This document shows, in pieces, positions 55,882-64,000 of a stretch of DNA of 64,000 nt. The stretch comes from Pseudomonas iranensis (GTDB lineage Bacteria; Pseudomonadota; Gammaproteobacteria; Pseudomonadales; Pseudomonadaceae). Numbering within the stretch: position 1 is the first letter of the stretch; every line of letters starts with the position of its first letter. Below the pieces are notes generated by a model. It was not told the DNA's origin and did no database searches. It saw only the letters and a program-made list of their open reading frames with translations. The position numbers were made by a program, and so were the translations under genes. The stretch spans positions 6,009,515 to 6,073,514 of the forward strand of contig NZ_CP077092.1 in assembly GCF_014268585.2 (NCBI RefSeq), given 5' to 3'.

Positions 55882-57092
55882 TGCTCAGTCAGATCAACCA
55901 GCGGTGCCTGACGCACTTCAGTGTCGCGCCCGGCCTGAATCTCGGTCACGCGCTTCAAAGCGTTATCCACAGCCACCTTGTCCGCGAGGAGGCTGTAGCT
56001 GATCTGGAACTGTTTATGTTCTTTCGGCGCAATGGTCGGCACCAGATTCAACGGCCGCTGATAGCGACGGTTGTAGGAAAAACTGGTTCCCGGCTCCAGC
56101 CCGGTGACGTAGCCCTGCCCTTGGGTGTCGGTGTTTTTCCACAGCGAAAACACTGGCAGCTGCTGAGTGTTGAAGCCAACGGATACGCCGAGGCTACCGG
56201 CCTTGTTGTGCAGCACGGTGAGGGTGTCACCCTTGGGGTCCGCATACGGCACGACGTTGTAGACAGTTTCGTCGTAGTCCTTGGTTGGCCCGCGATAGGT
56301 CTGCCAGTCGGGCAGATCTCCCTTGGCCTTGTCGTTGAACGGCGAAACCTGCTTAACCGGCGCAGCGAATTTTGCCCCTTGCTCAAGAAACGGCGTGCTG
56401 AAATTGCTGTGATACAGCGCCTGATATTCCTTCGCATAGTCGCCGTTGTTGGTCAGGGTGTCGTTGAGGGCGAAGCTGGCGCTGCCCGGTTCGGTGACCA
56501 GTTCGGTCGCTACCGAGAAATCGACTTTCTTGAATGCCTGCTCTTTCAGCTCGCCACGCAGCGTGATGGCATACGGCGGCTTCTCGTCGATGTGCAAAGT
56601 GACGGTGCTGGCCGGGATGTTGGCGGCGCGACCGTGCAAGGTCAGCAATTCGCCGTTGTCCATGCCGGGATGGCCAACCCACTCATAACCGCAACGGGTC
56701 ACCAGCTCATTGAAACCTTCGAGCCAGCCCAGGCCACCGCGACCGTTGAGTTCGATGAACGCCGGGTTGACCACGTCCTTGACCGGCGAATCCCAGCCCA
56801 TCCGCACGTCGCCCACCGAAGCCTGCAACACATTCATGCCACGGGTCGGCACGACCGACAGCTTCATCGTGCCGTTATCGATATCGACAATGCTGACGCC
56901 CTCCTGACGACCGCCATGCAGGGTACGCAGGGTCACGGAAAACGGTTTGGCGGTTTTTACGCCGAGTTGCTCGCTGGTGATCGTCCAGTTTTTTGCCGGA
57001 GTATTGGCGTCGAGCAGGACATAGTCCCAGGCCATGGCATGAGAAGCGGCAGAGAACGCGCCGAGGGCGACGAGGAGTTTGAGCGGGGTCAT
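55878..57092 (-). CDS. Secreted aldose 1-epimerase-like protein (DUF4432)
   Basis: A 404-residue protein with a signal peptide (residues 1-23, ASHAMA-WDYVLL) and a DUF4432 galactose-mutarotase-like fold (VVPTRGMNVLQASVGDVRMGW, GRGGLGWLEGFNELVTRCGYE, YHSNFSTPFLEQG). Related cytoplasmic proteins act on sugars or sugar-like substrates; here the protein is probably periplasmic. The 3' end overlaps yifB by 4 nt tail to tail. The specific reaction is unknown. Confidence 0.85.
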   Translation of the reverse strand: MTPLKLLVALGAFSAASHAMAWDYVLLDANTPAKNWTITSEQLGVKTAKPFSVTLRTLHGGRQEGVSIVDIDNGTMKLSVVPTRGMNVLQASVGDVRMGWDSPVKDVVNPAFIELNGRGGLGWLEGFNELVTRCGYEWVGHPGMDNGELLTLHGRAANIPASTVTLHIDEKPPYAITLRGELKEQAFKKVDFSVATELVTEPGSASFALNDTLTNNGDYAKEYQALYHSNFSTPFLEQGAKFAAPVKQVSPFNDKAKGDLPDWQTYRGPTKDYDETVYNVVPYADPKGDTLTVLHNKAGSLGVSVGFNTQQLPVFSLWKNTDTQGQGYVTGLEPGTSFSYNRRYQRPLNLVPTIAPKEHKQFQISYSLLADKVAVDNALKRVTEIQAGRDTEVRQAPLVDLTEH

Positions 57093-57178
57093 GGCAGCAG
57101 CCTTTATTGGAGTTGTGCCATTTTTATAGCGCTGCGGAAACGTTTCAGCAAGTCCAAAGAAGCTGTCGGTGATAGGCA

Positions 57179-57269
57179 TTCGCGAGCAGGCTCGCTCCCA
57201 CAGGGATTTCGGGCCTTCACAATATTTGTGAATTACGCCGACTACTGTGGGAGCGAGCCTGCTCGCGAT
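57179..57269. repeat. Inverted REP pair, class A
   Basis: Opposed copies of GTGGGAGCGAGCCTGCTCGC with a 45-nt spacer containing a small palindrome (ACAATATTTGT). Confidence 0.9.
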
Positions 57270-57287
57270 AGCTGTTTCAAAGATGCA

Positions 57288-59264
57288 TCAACGGAAGCGG
57301 TCAACCTCGGAACGCAGATCCGCCGCGAGCTTCTCCAGCTCTTTCGCGGTGACAGCCAGGTTCGACACCACCTCGCGCTGCTCGCTGTTGGCCAAGGCGA
57401 TGCTCTGCAAGTTGCTGCTCAGCAACGTTGCAGTGCTGCTTTGTTCCTGAGTGGCGGTGGTGATCGCAGCAAACTGCTGGCCTGCCGAACGGCTCTGCTC
57501 ATCGATCCGCGCCAGCGCCGAGGCGACATTGGCGTTGCGCGACAAGCCTTCCTGCATCAGCACATTGCCCTGCTCCATGGTGCTGATCGCGTTGCCGGTT
57601 TCCTGCTGAATGCTGTGGATCATGCTGGAGATTTCGTCGGTCGCCTGGCGGGTACGCGAGGCGAGGCTGCGCACTTCGTCCGCGACCACGGCAAAACCGC
57701 GACCTTGTTCACCGGCACGAGCGGCTTCGATGGCAGCGTTAAGTGCCAACAGGTTGGTCTGCTCGGCGATCGAAGTGATCACGCCGACAATCCCGCCGAT
57801 TTCCTGAGAGCGCTGCCCCAGCGTGTTGATCACGCTGGCGGTGCTGTTCAGCGCGCCAGCGATCTGCTCCAGCGACGACGACGCTTCTTCCATCGAGCTG
57901 CGGCCAATCTGGGTTTGCTGCGCGTTTTCCTGCGCCAGGCGCTGGGTCGCGCCCATGTTGTCGGCAATGTTCAGCGAGGTGGCGCTGAACTCTTCCACGG
58001 CGCCGGCCATGCTGGTGATTTCGCCCGACTGTTGCTCCATGCCTTCATACGCACCGCCGGACAAACCGGACAGCGCCTGCGCACGGCTGTTGACCTCTTC
58101 CGAAGCGCGGCGGATGTGCTCGACCATGGTCGACAGCGCCTGGCTCATCTGGTTGAACGCGCGGGACAGCTGACCGATTTCATCGTGGCTCGATACGTTC
58201 AGCCGCACACTCAGATCACCCGCGCCCAAGGCTTCGGCCTGACGCACCAGATCGCCCAGCGGTGCGAGTTTGCTGCGCAGCAGCCAGACCACGGAACCGA
58301 CCGCGAGCAACATCGCCAGCAGGCTGCCGATCGCCAGTTGCGTACCGACACTCCAGGTCACCGCGCGGATCTCGGCTTTCGGCATGCTCGCCACCACCGA
58401 CCACGGGCCACCTTCGAACGGCACGGCGATGCTGTAGAAGTCCTCACCCTTGTCGCTCCAGAACTCACCCTTACCCGGGGTTTTCACCAGGTTGTTGATG
58501 GTCGGGGCGGCTTGATCCAGGTTTTCGACGCCGGCAATCGGCACCAGCCATTTGTTCTGCTCGTCGAGCAGCGCCAGCGAGCCGGTCTTGCCAATGCGGA
58601 AGCGCTTGAGATTGGCGAACTGCGCGTTCTGCGCATCGGTGTAGTCGAAGCCGACGTACAGCACGGCGATTATCTTGCCGCCCGCATCGCGCACCGGGGT
58701 GTACTGCGACATGTAGTAGCGCTCGAACAGCAACGAGCGGCCGACATAACTCTGCCCCGCCATCAGTTTCGCGTACGCCGGGTTGGCATGATCGAGCACG
58801 GTGCCGATGGCACGGGTGCCGTCCTGCTTGCTGACGTTGGTGCTGACGCGAATGAAGTCTTCGCCGCTGCGCACGAATACCGTGGCCACACCAGCGGTCA
58901 TCTGCTTGAACTCGTCAACTTCCTTGAAGTTGTTGTTCAGCACCTCGTTGCCCAGATGCAGGCCCGGAGTCTGCACGCCGGCCACGGTCACTGGCTGATC
59001 GGGGTGCACACTCAAACCACTGCCGAAGCGCTTTTCGAACAGCCCGCTCAGGCGCAGGGTGCTTTCACGCAGCGTACCGTGGAAGGTACTCAGCTGATCG
59101 GCCAGCAACCGGGCCTCACTGGCCAGATGCTCTTCACGGGTGGCGAGGTTGGCGGAATCCAGCGAACGCAAGGCGAACACCGTACTGCCGCTGATGACTA
59201 TCGCCAGTATCACAGCAAGGGCAAGGCCCAGCTGCGAGGCGATCCGAGCACGAGGTTGAGACAT
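57288..59264 (-). CDS. Methyl-accepting chemotaxis protein with Cache domain
   Basis: A 658-residue chemoreceptor. The first membrane helix is at about 12-32 and a periplasmic Cache_3/Cache_2-type sensor spans about 40-300 ([34 protein letters not shown]). A second helix lies at about 310-335, then a HAMP domain (about 335-385) and a signalling domain with the hairpin tip [20 protein letters not shown]. No C-terminal CheR-binding pentapeptide is seen. The start at 59264 has AGGAGC. The ligand is unknown. Confidence 0.93.
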   Translation of the reverse strand: MSQPRARIASQLGLALAVILAIVISGSTVFALRSLDSANLATREEHLASEARLLADQLSTFHGTLRESTLRLSGLFEKRFGSGLSVHPDQPVTVAGVQTPGLHLGNEVLNNNFKEVDEFKQMTAGVATVFVRSGEDFIRVSTNVSKQDGTRAIGTVLDHANPAYAKLMAGQSYVGRSLLFERYYMSQYTPVRDAGGKIIAVLYVGFDYTDAQNAQFANLKRFRIGKTGSLALLDEQNKWLVPIAGVENLDQAAPTINNLVKTPGKGEFWSDKGEDFYSIAVPFEGGPWSVVASMPKAEIRAVTWSVGTQLAIGSLLAMLLAVGSVVWLLRSKLAPLGDLVRQAEALGAGDLSVRLNVSSHDEIGQLSRAFNQMSQALSTMVEHIRRASEEVNSRAQALSGLSGGAYEGMEQQSGEITSMAGAVEEFSATSLNIADNMGATQRLAQENAQQTQIGRSSMEEASSSLEQIAGALNSTASVINTLGQRSQEIGGIVGVITSIAEQTNLLALNAAIEAARAGEQGRGFAVVADEVRSLASRTRQATDEISSMIHSIQQETGNAISTMEQGNVLMQEGLSRNANVASALARIDEQSRSAGQQFAAITTATQEQSSTATLLSSNLQSIALANSEQREVVSNLAVTAKELEKLAADLRSEVDRFR

Positions 59265-59451
59265 GAACAGCTCCTGGCCGAGCCACCGAATCCTCCTTGA
59301 TCGCGGTAATTGCCCGGAAAATATTCTAATAATGGGGGTAGCGCAGAACCGGCACGACGGTTCCACATGCTCGTAGTCGGCGGAAAATCCGAATACTTGA
59401 GCGGATTGCGTGGGTATGGCGCAGTAGTGGCATTGTGCCGGCTCGAACGTT

Positions 59452-60372
59452 TCAGCTCAAGCGCTCTACCGCCGGCAATTGCATGGCGCGGACTTCGCCT
59501 TGGAGAAAATCGCTGAGACGGCGCAAACGTTCACCTCCCGGACGCGGTTTCGGCCACACCAGATAATAATTCAGGCCACTGGCGACGGCGGTTGGCCATG
59601 GCAGGCTCAAGCGCCCTTGCGCGACATCTTCGGCGACCATCAATAGATCACCCATCGAAACGCCGTAGCCGCGCGCCGCGGCGATCATGCCCAGCTCCAG
59701 CGTATCGAACACTTGTCCGCCCTTGAGCGAGACCTGATCGGACAGGCCCATGCGCTCCAGCCAACTGCGCCAGTCACGGCGATCCGGGGTCGGGTGCAGC
59801 AGTTCAGCCGTCGCCAGACGCGCCACGTCCCAAGGTTGATCATTGAGCAGGTTCGGCGCGCCGACCGGAATCAATTCCTCGGGAAACAGCAGGCTCGCTT
59901 CCCAGTCCGGCGGGAAATGCCCGTCACTGAGCAAAACGGCGCAATCGAATGGTTCGTTGTTGAAGTCCACCGAATCGATATCCATCCATGCGCTGGTCAG
60001 TTGCACCTCATTGCCCGGCTGCAAATGGCGGAAGCGACTCAACCGCGCCAGCAGCCAACGCATGGTCAGGGTCGATGGCGCTTTCATGCGCAGGATGTCG
60101 TCCTCGGCGCGCAAGGTATTGCAGGCGCGCTCAAGGGCGGCGAAGCCTTCGCGGATACCGGGTAACAGCAGCCGCGCCGATTCGGTCAGTTGCAGGTTGC
60201 GTCCGCTGCGATGAAACAGCCGGCAGGCGAAGTGCTCTTCAAGGGTGCGCATGTGCCGACTGACCGCGCTCTGGGTGATCGACAGTTCTTCCGCCGCGCG
60301 GGTGAACGAGCTGTGTCGCGCTGCCGCTTCGAATGCGCGCAGGGCATACAACGGCGGAAGGCGTCGGGACAT
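59452..60372 (-). CDS. LysR-family transcriptional regulator (GcvA-like)
   Basis: A 306-residue LTTR starting [20 protein letters not shown]. The helix-turn-helix is at about 18-40 ([19 protein letters not shown]) and the effector domain covers about 90-300. The start style resembles GcvA-type regulators. It is divergent from the MATE exporter, a likely target. The frame remains open upstream to 61899 only because the antisense of the MATE gene lacks stops. Confidence 0.92.
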   Translation of the reverse strand: MSRRLPPLYALRAFEAAARHSSFTRAAEELSITQSAVSRHMRTLEEHFACRLFHRSGRNLQLTESARLLLPGIREGFAALERACNTLRAEDDILRMKAPSTLTMRWLLARLSRFRHLQPGNEVQLTSAWMDIDSVDFNNEPFDCAVLLSDGHFPPDWEASLLFPEELIPVGAPNLLNDQPWDVARLATAELLHPTPDRRDWRSWLERMGLSDQVSLKGGQVFDTLELGMIAAARGYGVSMGDLLMVAEDVAQGRLSLPWPTAVASGLNYYLVWPKPRPGGERLRRLSDFLQGEVRAMQLPAVERLS

Positions 60373-60525
60373 ACACAAAGCTCCAATAGCGGGGATACAG
60401 CCAATTCGGCAGGACGATTCAGGATGAGTATTAATCATGCCACCCATCCTTTTTATCCCTTTGTGCAAAGCCTGCCAAGCGCCGAAAATCGACGCTCTTC
60501 TGTTCCCTCTGAAATTTGGGTGGTG

Positions 60526-61926
60526 ATGACCATGCGGCATCCTGTGCGTACCGAACTCTGGGCCATTCTGCGGTTGGCGGGGCCGCTGATTGCTTCGCAG
60601 TTGGCGCACATGCTGATGGTGCTGACCGACACCCTGATGATGGCGCGCCTTAGCCCCGAAGCGCTGGCCGGTGGCGGCCTCGGTGCCGCGAGCTACTCGT
60701 TCGTGTCGATTTTCTGCATCGGCGTGATTGCAGCGGTCGGCACATTGGTGGCAATCCGTCAGGGTGCCGGCGACATCATCGGTGCCGCACGCCTGACCCA
60801 GGCCGGACTGTGGCTGGCCTGGCTGATGGCCCTCGGCGCCGGGCTGTTGTTGTGGAACCTCAAACCCGTGTTGCTGCTGTTCGGCCAAACCGAAACCAAC
60901 GTCAACGCCGCCGGGCAATTTCTCATCGCCCTGCCCTTCGCCCTGCCCGGCTACCTGAGCTTCATGGCCCTGCGCGGTTTTACCAGTGCAATCGGCCGGG
61001 CGACGCCAGTGATGGTCATCAGCCTCGCCGGTACGGTGGCCAACTTCCTGCTCAACTACGCGCTGATCACAGGCATGTTCGGCCTGCCGCAGCTGGGTCT
61101 GACCGGCATCGGTCTGGTCACGGCGATTGTCGCCAACTGCATGGCGCTGGCGCTGGCCTGGCACATTCGCCGGCATCCGGCGTACGACGCTTATCCGTTG
61201 CGCGCCGGCCTGGGGCGGCCGAACCGGCAATACCTGAAAGAGTTGTGGCGCCTGGGTCTGCCGATTGGCGGCACCTATGCGGTAGAGGTCGGGTTGTTCG
61301 CTTTCGCTGCGCTGTGCATGGGCACCATGGGCAGCACGCAAATGGGTGCGCATCAGATCGCCCTGCAGATCGTTTCGGTGGCGTTCATGGTCCCGGCCGG
61401 GATGTCCTATGCCATCACCATGCGCGTCGGCCAGCACTATGGCGCCGGGCAATTGATCGATGCGCGCATGTCCGGGCGTGTCGGCATCGCCTTCGGCGCC
61501 GTGGTGATGCTCGGCTTTGCCTTGGTGTTCTGGCTGTGGCCCAACCAGTTGGTCGGCCTGTTCCTTGACCACAACGATCCGGCGTTTGCCGAAGTGATCC
61601 GTCTGGCGGTGAGCCTGTTGGCAGTAGCGGCGTGGTTCGAGCTGTTCGACGGCACGCAGACGATTGCCATGGGCTGTATTCGCGGGCTCAAGGATGCCAA
61701 GACTACGTTTCTCGTGGGGCTGGCTTGCTATTGGCTGATCGGCGCACCGGCGGCGTGGTGGATGGCTTTCCATCTCAATTGGGGGCCGACGGGTGTCTGG
61801 TGGGGTCTGGCGCTGGGCTTGGCGTGCGCGGCGGTGAGCCTGACGCTGGCGTTCGAATGGAAGATGCAGCGGATGATTCGACGCGAGCCGCAATCTCAAG
61901 GTTTCAACATCCCCCAGGCCGAATGA
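60526..61926 (+). CDS. MATE-family multidrug exporter (NorM type)
   Basis: A 466-residue membrane protein with twelve membrane segments and a NorM-like opening (LAGPLIASQLAHMLMVLTDTLM). The repeat in the second half (LWRLGLPIGGTYAVEVGLF) fits the two-lobe MATE structure. It exports cationic drugs in exchange for Na+ or H+. The start is the ATG at 60526, or the ATG two codons on (60532). It stands divergent from the LysR gene. Confidence 0.92.
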   Translation: MTMRHPVRTELWAILRLAGPLIASQLAHMLMVLTDTLMMARLSPEALAGGGLGAASYSFVSIFCIGVIAAVGTLVAIRQGAGDIIGAARLTQAGLWLAWLMALGAGLLLWNLKPVLLLFGQTETNVNAAGQFLIALPFALPGYLSFMALRGFTSAIGRATPVMVISLAGTVANFLLNYALITGMFGLPQLGLTGIGLVTAIVANCMALALAWHIRRHPAYDAYPLRAGLGRPNRQYLKELWRLGLPIGGTYAVEVGLFAFAALCMGTMGSTQMGAHQIALQIVSVAFMVPAGMSYAITMRVGQHYGAGQLIDARMSGRVGIAFGAVVMLGFALVFWLWPNQLVGLFLDHNDPAFAEVIRLAVSLLAVAAWFELFDGTQTIAMGCIRGLKDAKTTFLVGLACYWLIGAPAAWWMAFHLNWGPTGVWWGLALGLACAAVSLTLAFEWKMQRMIRREPQSQGFNIPQAE

Positions 61927-61937
61927 GGGTTTCCTTT

Positions 61938-62024
61938 GTGGGAGCGAGCCTGCTCGCGAAGACCGAGTGTCAGGCCCAGATCATTCAGCTGACATAACGC
62001 CTTCGCGAGCAGGCTCGCTCCCAC
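61938..62024. repeat. Inverted REP pair, class A
   Basis: Two opposed copies of GTGGGAGCGAGCCTGCTCGC with a 39-nt spacer, between the convergent MATE and GGDEF/EAL genes. Confidence 0.9.
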
Positions 62025-62054
62025 GGGGATTTGTGCCGGCCGCAACAATCGTGA

Positions 62055-63728
62055 TCAACCGACGATTTCCAAAGCCGGCTGCTGGCTCGATCCCGAGGTC
62101 AGATATTCCACCAACTCATCCAGCGGCAACGGTCGGCTGATCAGATAACCCTGTACCTGATCGCAGCCGAACCCGCGCAGCAACTCCAGTTGCTCCGGCG
62201 TCTCGACCCCTTCCGCGACTACTTCCAGGTGCAGGTTGTGGGCGAGGTTGATCATCGCGTGCACCAGTTTGCGATTCTCTTCGCGCTGTTCCATGCCGCC
62301 AACAAAGCTCTTGTCGATCTTCAGCAAGGTAATCGGCAAGCTGTTGAGGTGCACGAACGAGGAGAAACCGGTGCCGAAATCGTCCAGCGAGAAGCGCACG
62401 CCGAGACGGCCGAGGGCGTCCATGGTCTGTTTGACCAGATCGCTGCGCCGCATCACCGCGGTTTCGGTCAGTTCGAATTCCAGCCACTGCGCCTCGACGC
62501 CGCGCTCGGCGATCAGGCGGCTAAGTGTCGGCAGCAACTGGCTGTCCTGAAACTGGCGGAACGACAGATTGATCGCCATGTGCAGCGCCGGCAGCCCCTG
62601 CTCGCGCAAGGCCTGCATATCACGCAAGGCGCGGGAAATCACCCAGTAGCCCAGCGGCACGATCAGACCGCTCTGCTCGGCCAGCGGGACGAACTCGCTC
62701 GGTGGCAACAGACCGCGCTCGCCATGACGCCAGCGCACCAGCGCTTCGAGGCCGACAATCTGGCCGTCTTCAAGATTCAGGCGTGGCTGGTAATGCAGTT
62801 CCAGCTCATCGCGGCGCAAGGCCCGGCGCAGTTCACTTTCGAGGTCGGCCATGCTGCGCGCGTTGCGGTTGATGCGTTCGTTGAAGATATGAAAGGTGCA
62901 GCCCTGCGTGCTCTTGGCCTGCTGCATCGCGATGTGCGCGTGCCACATCAAAGGATCGGCACCGCCATTGGCGCGGGCATGGGCGATGCCGAGGCTGGAG
63001 CCGATCAGCAGGCTCTCGCCGTCGACCCAATAAGGTTCGGCCAATGCCTCAGTGATGCGTTCGGCCATCCACTCGGCGCGTTGCGGTGCACGACGGGTAT
63101 CGATCAGCAGAGCGAACTCATCACTGCCCAGCCGCGCAAGTTGATCGCCGGCCTCCAGCTGACTTTTCAGCCGCGCGACCACTTGCAGGATCAAGCGATC
63201 GCCGGCCTGATGACCGAGAGCGTCGTTGGCATGGCGGAAGTTGTCGAGATCGAGATGGCCGAGGGCGAGGCCGCGACCGTCGCCTTCGGCAAGGCGCGCC
63301 GTGAGCAGGGTCTGGAAGCCCTGACGGTTGGCGATACCGGTCAGCGGGTCCTGCTCGGCCAGGCGCTGGAGAGTGTTTTCCAGCACGCCGCGCTCGCGCA
63401 CATGGCGCAGGCAGCGCTGGAGCATGCCGGCGTCGAGGGCGTCGAACACCAGCCAGTCGCTGACACCGACCGGCGCGGTGGCCGGCTCGTGCTCCAGCAG
63501 CAGAACGGTCGGCAGGCTGCAACGCCCGGGCGGCGGCTGCAACGCTGGCAGGGTCAGCAGTACCGCGTGGCGGTTGTCTTCGAACAGGCGGCTGACCGAA
63601 TCCCAGTTCGGCGCGCTGATCAGCACCGCCGCGCTCCCCATCGGAGCCAGACACTCACGCAACAACGCTGTCCACGCTGGCTCTTCGGCCAGTAGCAGCA
63701 AACGCAAGGGTTCGACAGGCGTAGACAA
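62055..63728 (-). CDS. Cyclic-di-GMP phosphodiesterase with degenerate GGDEF domain
   Basis: A 557-residue protein. Residues 1-110 look like a degraded receiver domain. A GGDEF domain (about 120-285) has the motif changed to LGSDEF (200-205), so it probably cannot make c-di-GMP. The EAL domain (about 305-545) keeps its catalytic set: E328 in GLEAL, NLSF (387-390), ELTE (419-422), DDFGTG (449-454), K470 and E506. It is therefore expected to degrade c-di-GMP, with the GGDEF part possibly binding GTP as a regulator. There is no membrane segment. Confidence 0.9.
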   Translation of the reverse strand: MSTPVEPLRLLLLAEEPAWTALLRECLAPMGSAAVLISAPNWDSVSRLFEDNRHAVLLTLPALQPPPGRCSLPTVLLLEHEPATAPVGVSDWLVFDALDAGMLQRCLRHVRERGVLENTLQRLAEQDPLTGIANRQGFQTLLTARLAEGDGRGLALGHLDLDNFRHANDALGHQAGDRLILQVVARLKSQLEAGDQLARLGSDEFALLIDTRRAPQRAEWMAERITEALAEPYWVDGESLLIGSSLGIAHARANGGADPLMWHAHIAMQQAKSTQGCTFHIFNERINRNARSMADLESELRRALRRDELELHYQPRLNLEDGQIVGLEALVRWRHGERGLLPPSEFVPLAEQSGLIVPLGYWVISRALRDMQALREQGLPALHMAINLSFRQFQDSQLLPTLSRLIAERGVEAQWLEFELTETAVMRRSDLVKQTMDALGRLGVRFSLDDFGTGFSSFVHLNSLPITLLKIDKSFVGGMEQREENRKLVHAMINLAHNLHLEVVAEGVETPEQLELLRGFGCDQVQGYLISRPLPLDELVEYLTSGSSQQPALEIVG

Positions 63729-64000
63729 GCTGACTCCCTAGACTCTGCAATGATGTAGGCGGGGCATTATGCCGGTGTGCTGAACAATGACCAATGCGTT
63801 GTCTGATGACAACGGCATCGAAACGTTATTTTGTGTCACGAATGAGAACATTAGCCGCAAAATCCCCGCGTATCCTGCGTGAAAGTAACAAAAGCGGCAA
63901 ATCTGAATCGCGTGCTGCGTCACAAGTCGGACAGAGCAGCAGAAATCGCTGAGCCTGTTAAAATGCCGGCCCATTTCGTCAACGACTCCCGAATTTTCGT
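63729..64000. other. Upstream region of the next gene, cut by the window edge
   Basis: 272 nt without a supported gene. A GTTAAAATG stretch near 63957 may be a -10 region for a gene to the right; rep helicase lies here in related genomes (inference from gene order). Confidence 0.4.

Noticed and set aside
55881-59300. 1,139-residue plus-strand open frame
   Set aside because: It spans the antisense of two well-supported minus-strand genes and reads through a REP pair; composition is that of a mirror frame.
60373-61899. N-terminal extension of the LysR frame across the MATE gene
   Set aside because: The LysR family begins at 60372; the rest is antisense of a clear transporter gene.
63738-63974. 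78-residue minus-strand frame at the right edge
   Set aside because: Low-complexity composition, no ribosome-binding site and a position where a promoter for the next gene is expected.

Overview
This window looks like chromosome of a Pseudomonas of the fluorescens lineage. The gene order is the conserved Pseudomonas core: trxA-rho-ubiD, ppx/ppk, hemB, algP/algQ/dsbB/hemYDC/algR, argH, cyaA, lysA-dapF-xerC, glnK-amtB, ubiK and yifB. HemB carries the Mg-type Asp site typical of Pseudomonas. Intergenic regions are full of the REP sequences common in the fluorescens group (core GTGGGAGCGAGCCTGCTCGC). Base composition is GC-rich throughout, except around 53-54.4 kb. No rRNA, tRNA or CRISPR array was seen.

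Layout. 1-4.1 kb: a ferredoxin-reductase-like gene (cut by the window edge), ubiD, rho and trxA, all on minus. 4.2-8.0 kb: a GntR/FCD regulator divergent from a four-gene polar amino acid ABC transporter. 8.2-13.3 kb: convergent ppx and ppk, then hemB. 13.4-17 kb: DedA protein, elbB, an IS1111-type (IS110 family) insertion sequence seated in a REP element, and a YaiI-family gene. 17-24 kb: a cytochrome c/FTR1 iron permease and a five-gene envelope lipoprotein cluster (two tandem COG3014-like paralogues, YcfL-like, LpoB-like and a secreted LpoB-associated protein). 24.1-29.2 kb: LysE exporter, MscS-like channel, ABC-F ATPase, a TIGR02444 protein and the KPAA-repeat protein AlgP. 29.4-36.6 kb: FKBP isomerase, Rsd/AlgQ, DsbB, HemY, a HemD-HemX fusion, HemC, AlgR and a decayed algZ/fimS remnant. 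37-43.4 kb: argH, a GST, two small conserved genes, class I adenylate cyclase and Rnk. 43.7-49.2 kb: DUF1289, CyaY, LptM, LysA, DapF, DUF484, XerC and a HAD hydrolase. 49.4-52.8 kb: SutA, YjbQ, AmtB, GlnK and UbiK. 52.8-54.4 kb: a small lower-GC accessory islet with an orphan HigA-like antitoxin and an unrecognised protein. 54.4-64 kb: YifB/ComM, a secreted DUF4432 epimerase-like protein, a chemoreceptor, a LysR regulator, a MATE exporter and a GGDEF/EAL protein.

Most notable observations. (1) The 3' non-coding end of the IS1111-type element contains short segments matching both flanks of its REP target and both of its own ends, placed around two hairpins. That is what a bridge (seeker) RNA should look like, so the element appears to encode an RNA guide aimed at REP sequences. 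(2) Upstream of algR, the sensor kinase gene algZ/fimS is reduced to a short 3' remnant that still ends in the ATGA overlap with algR. (3) HemD and HemX are joined in one reading frame, with a ribosome-binding site and GTG still present at the junction. (4) An orphan antitoxin and an unrecognised gene interrupt the ubiK-yifB neighbourhood.
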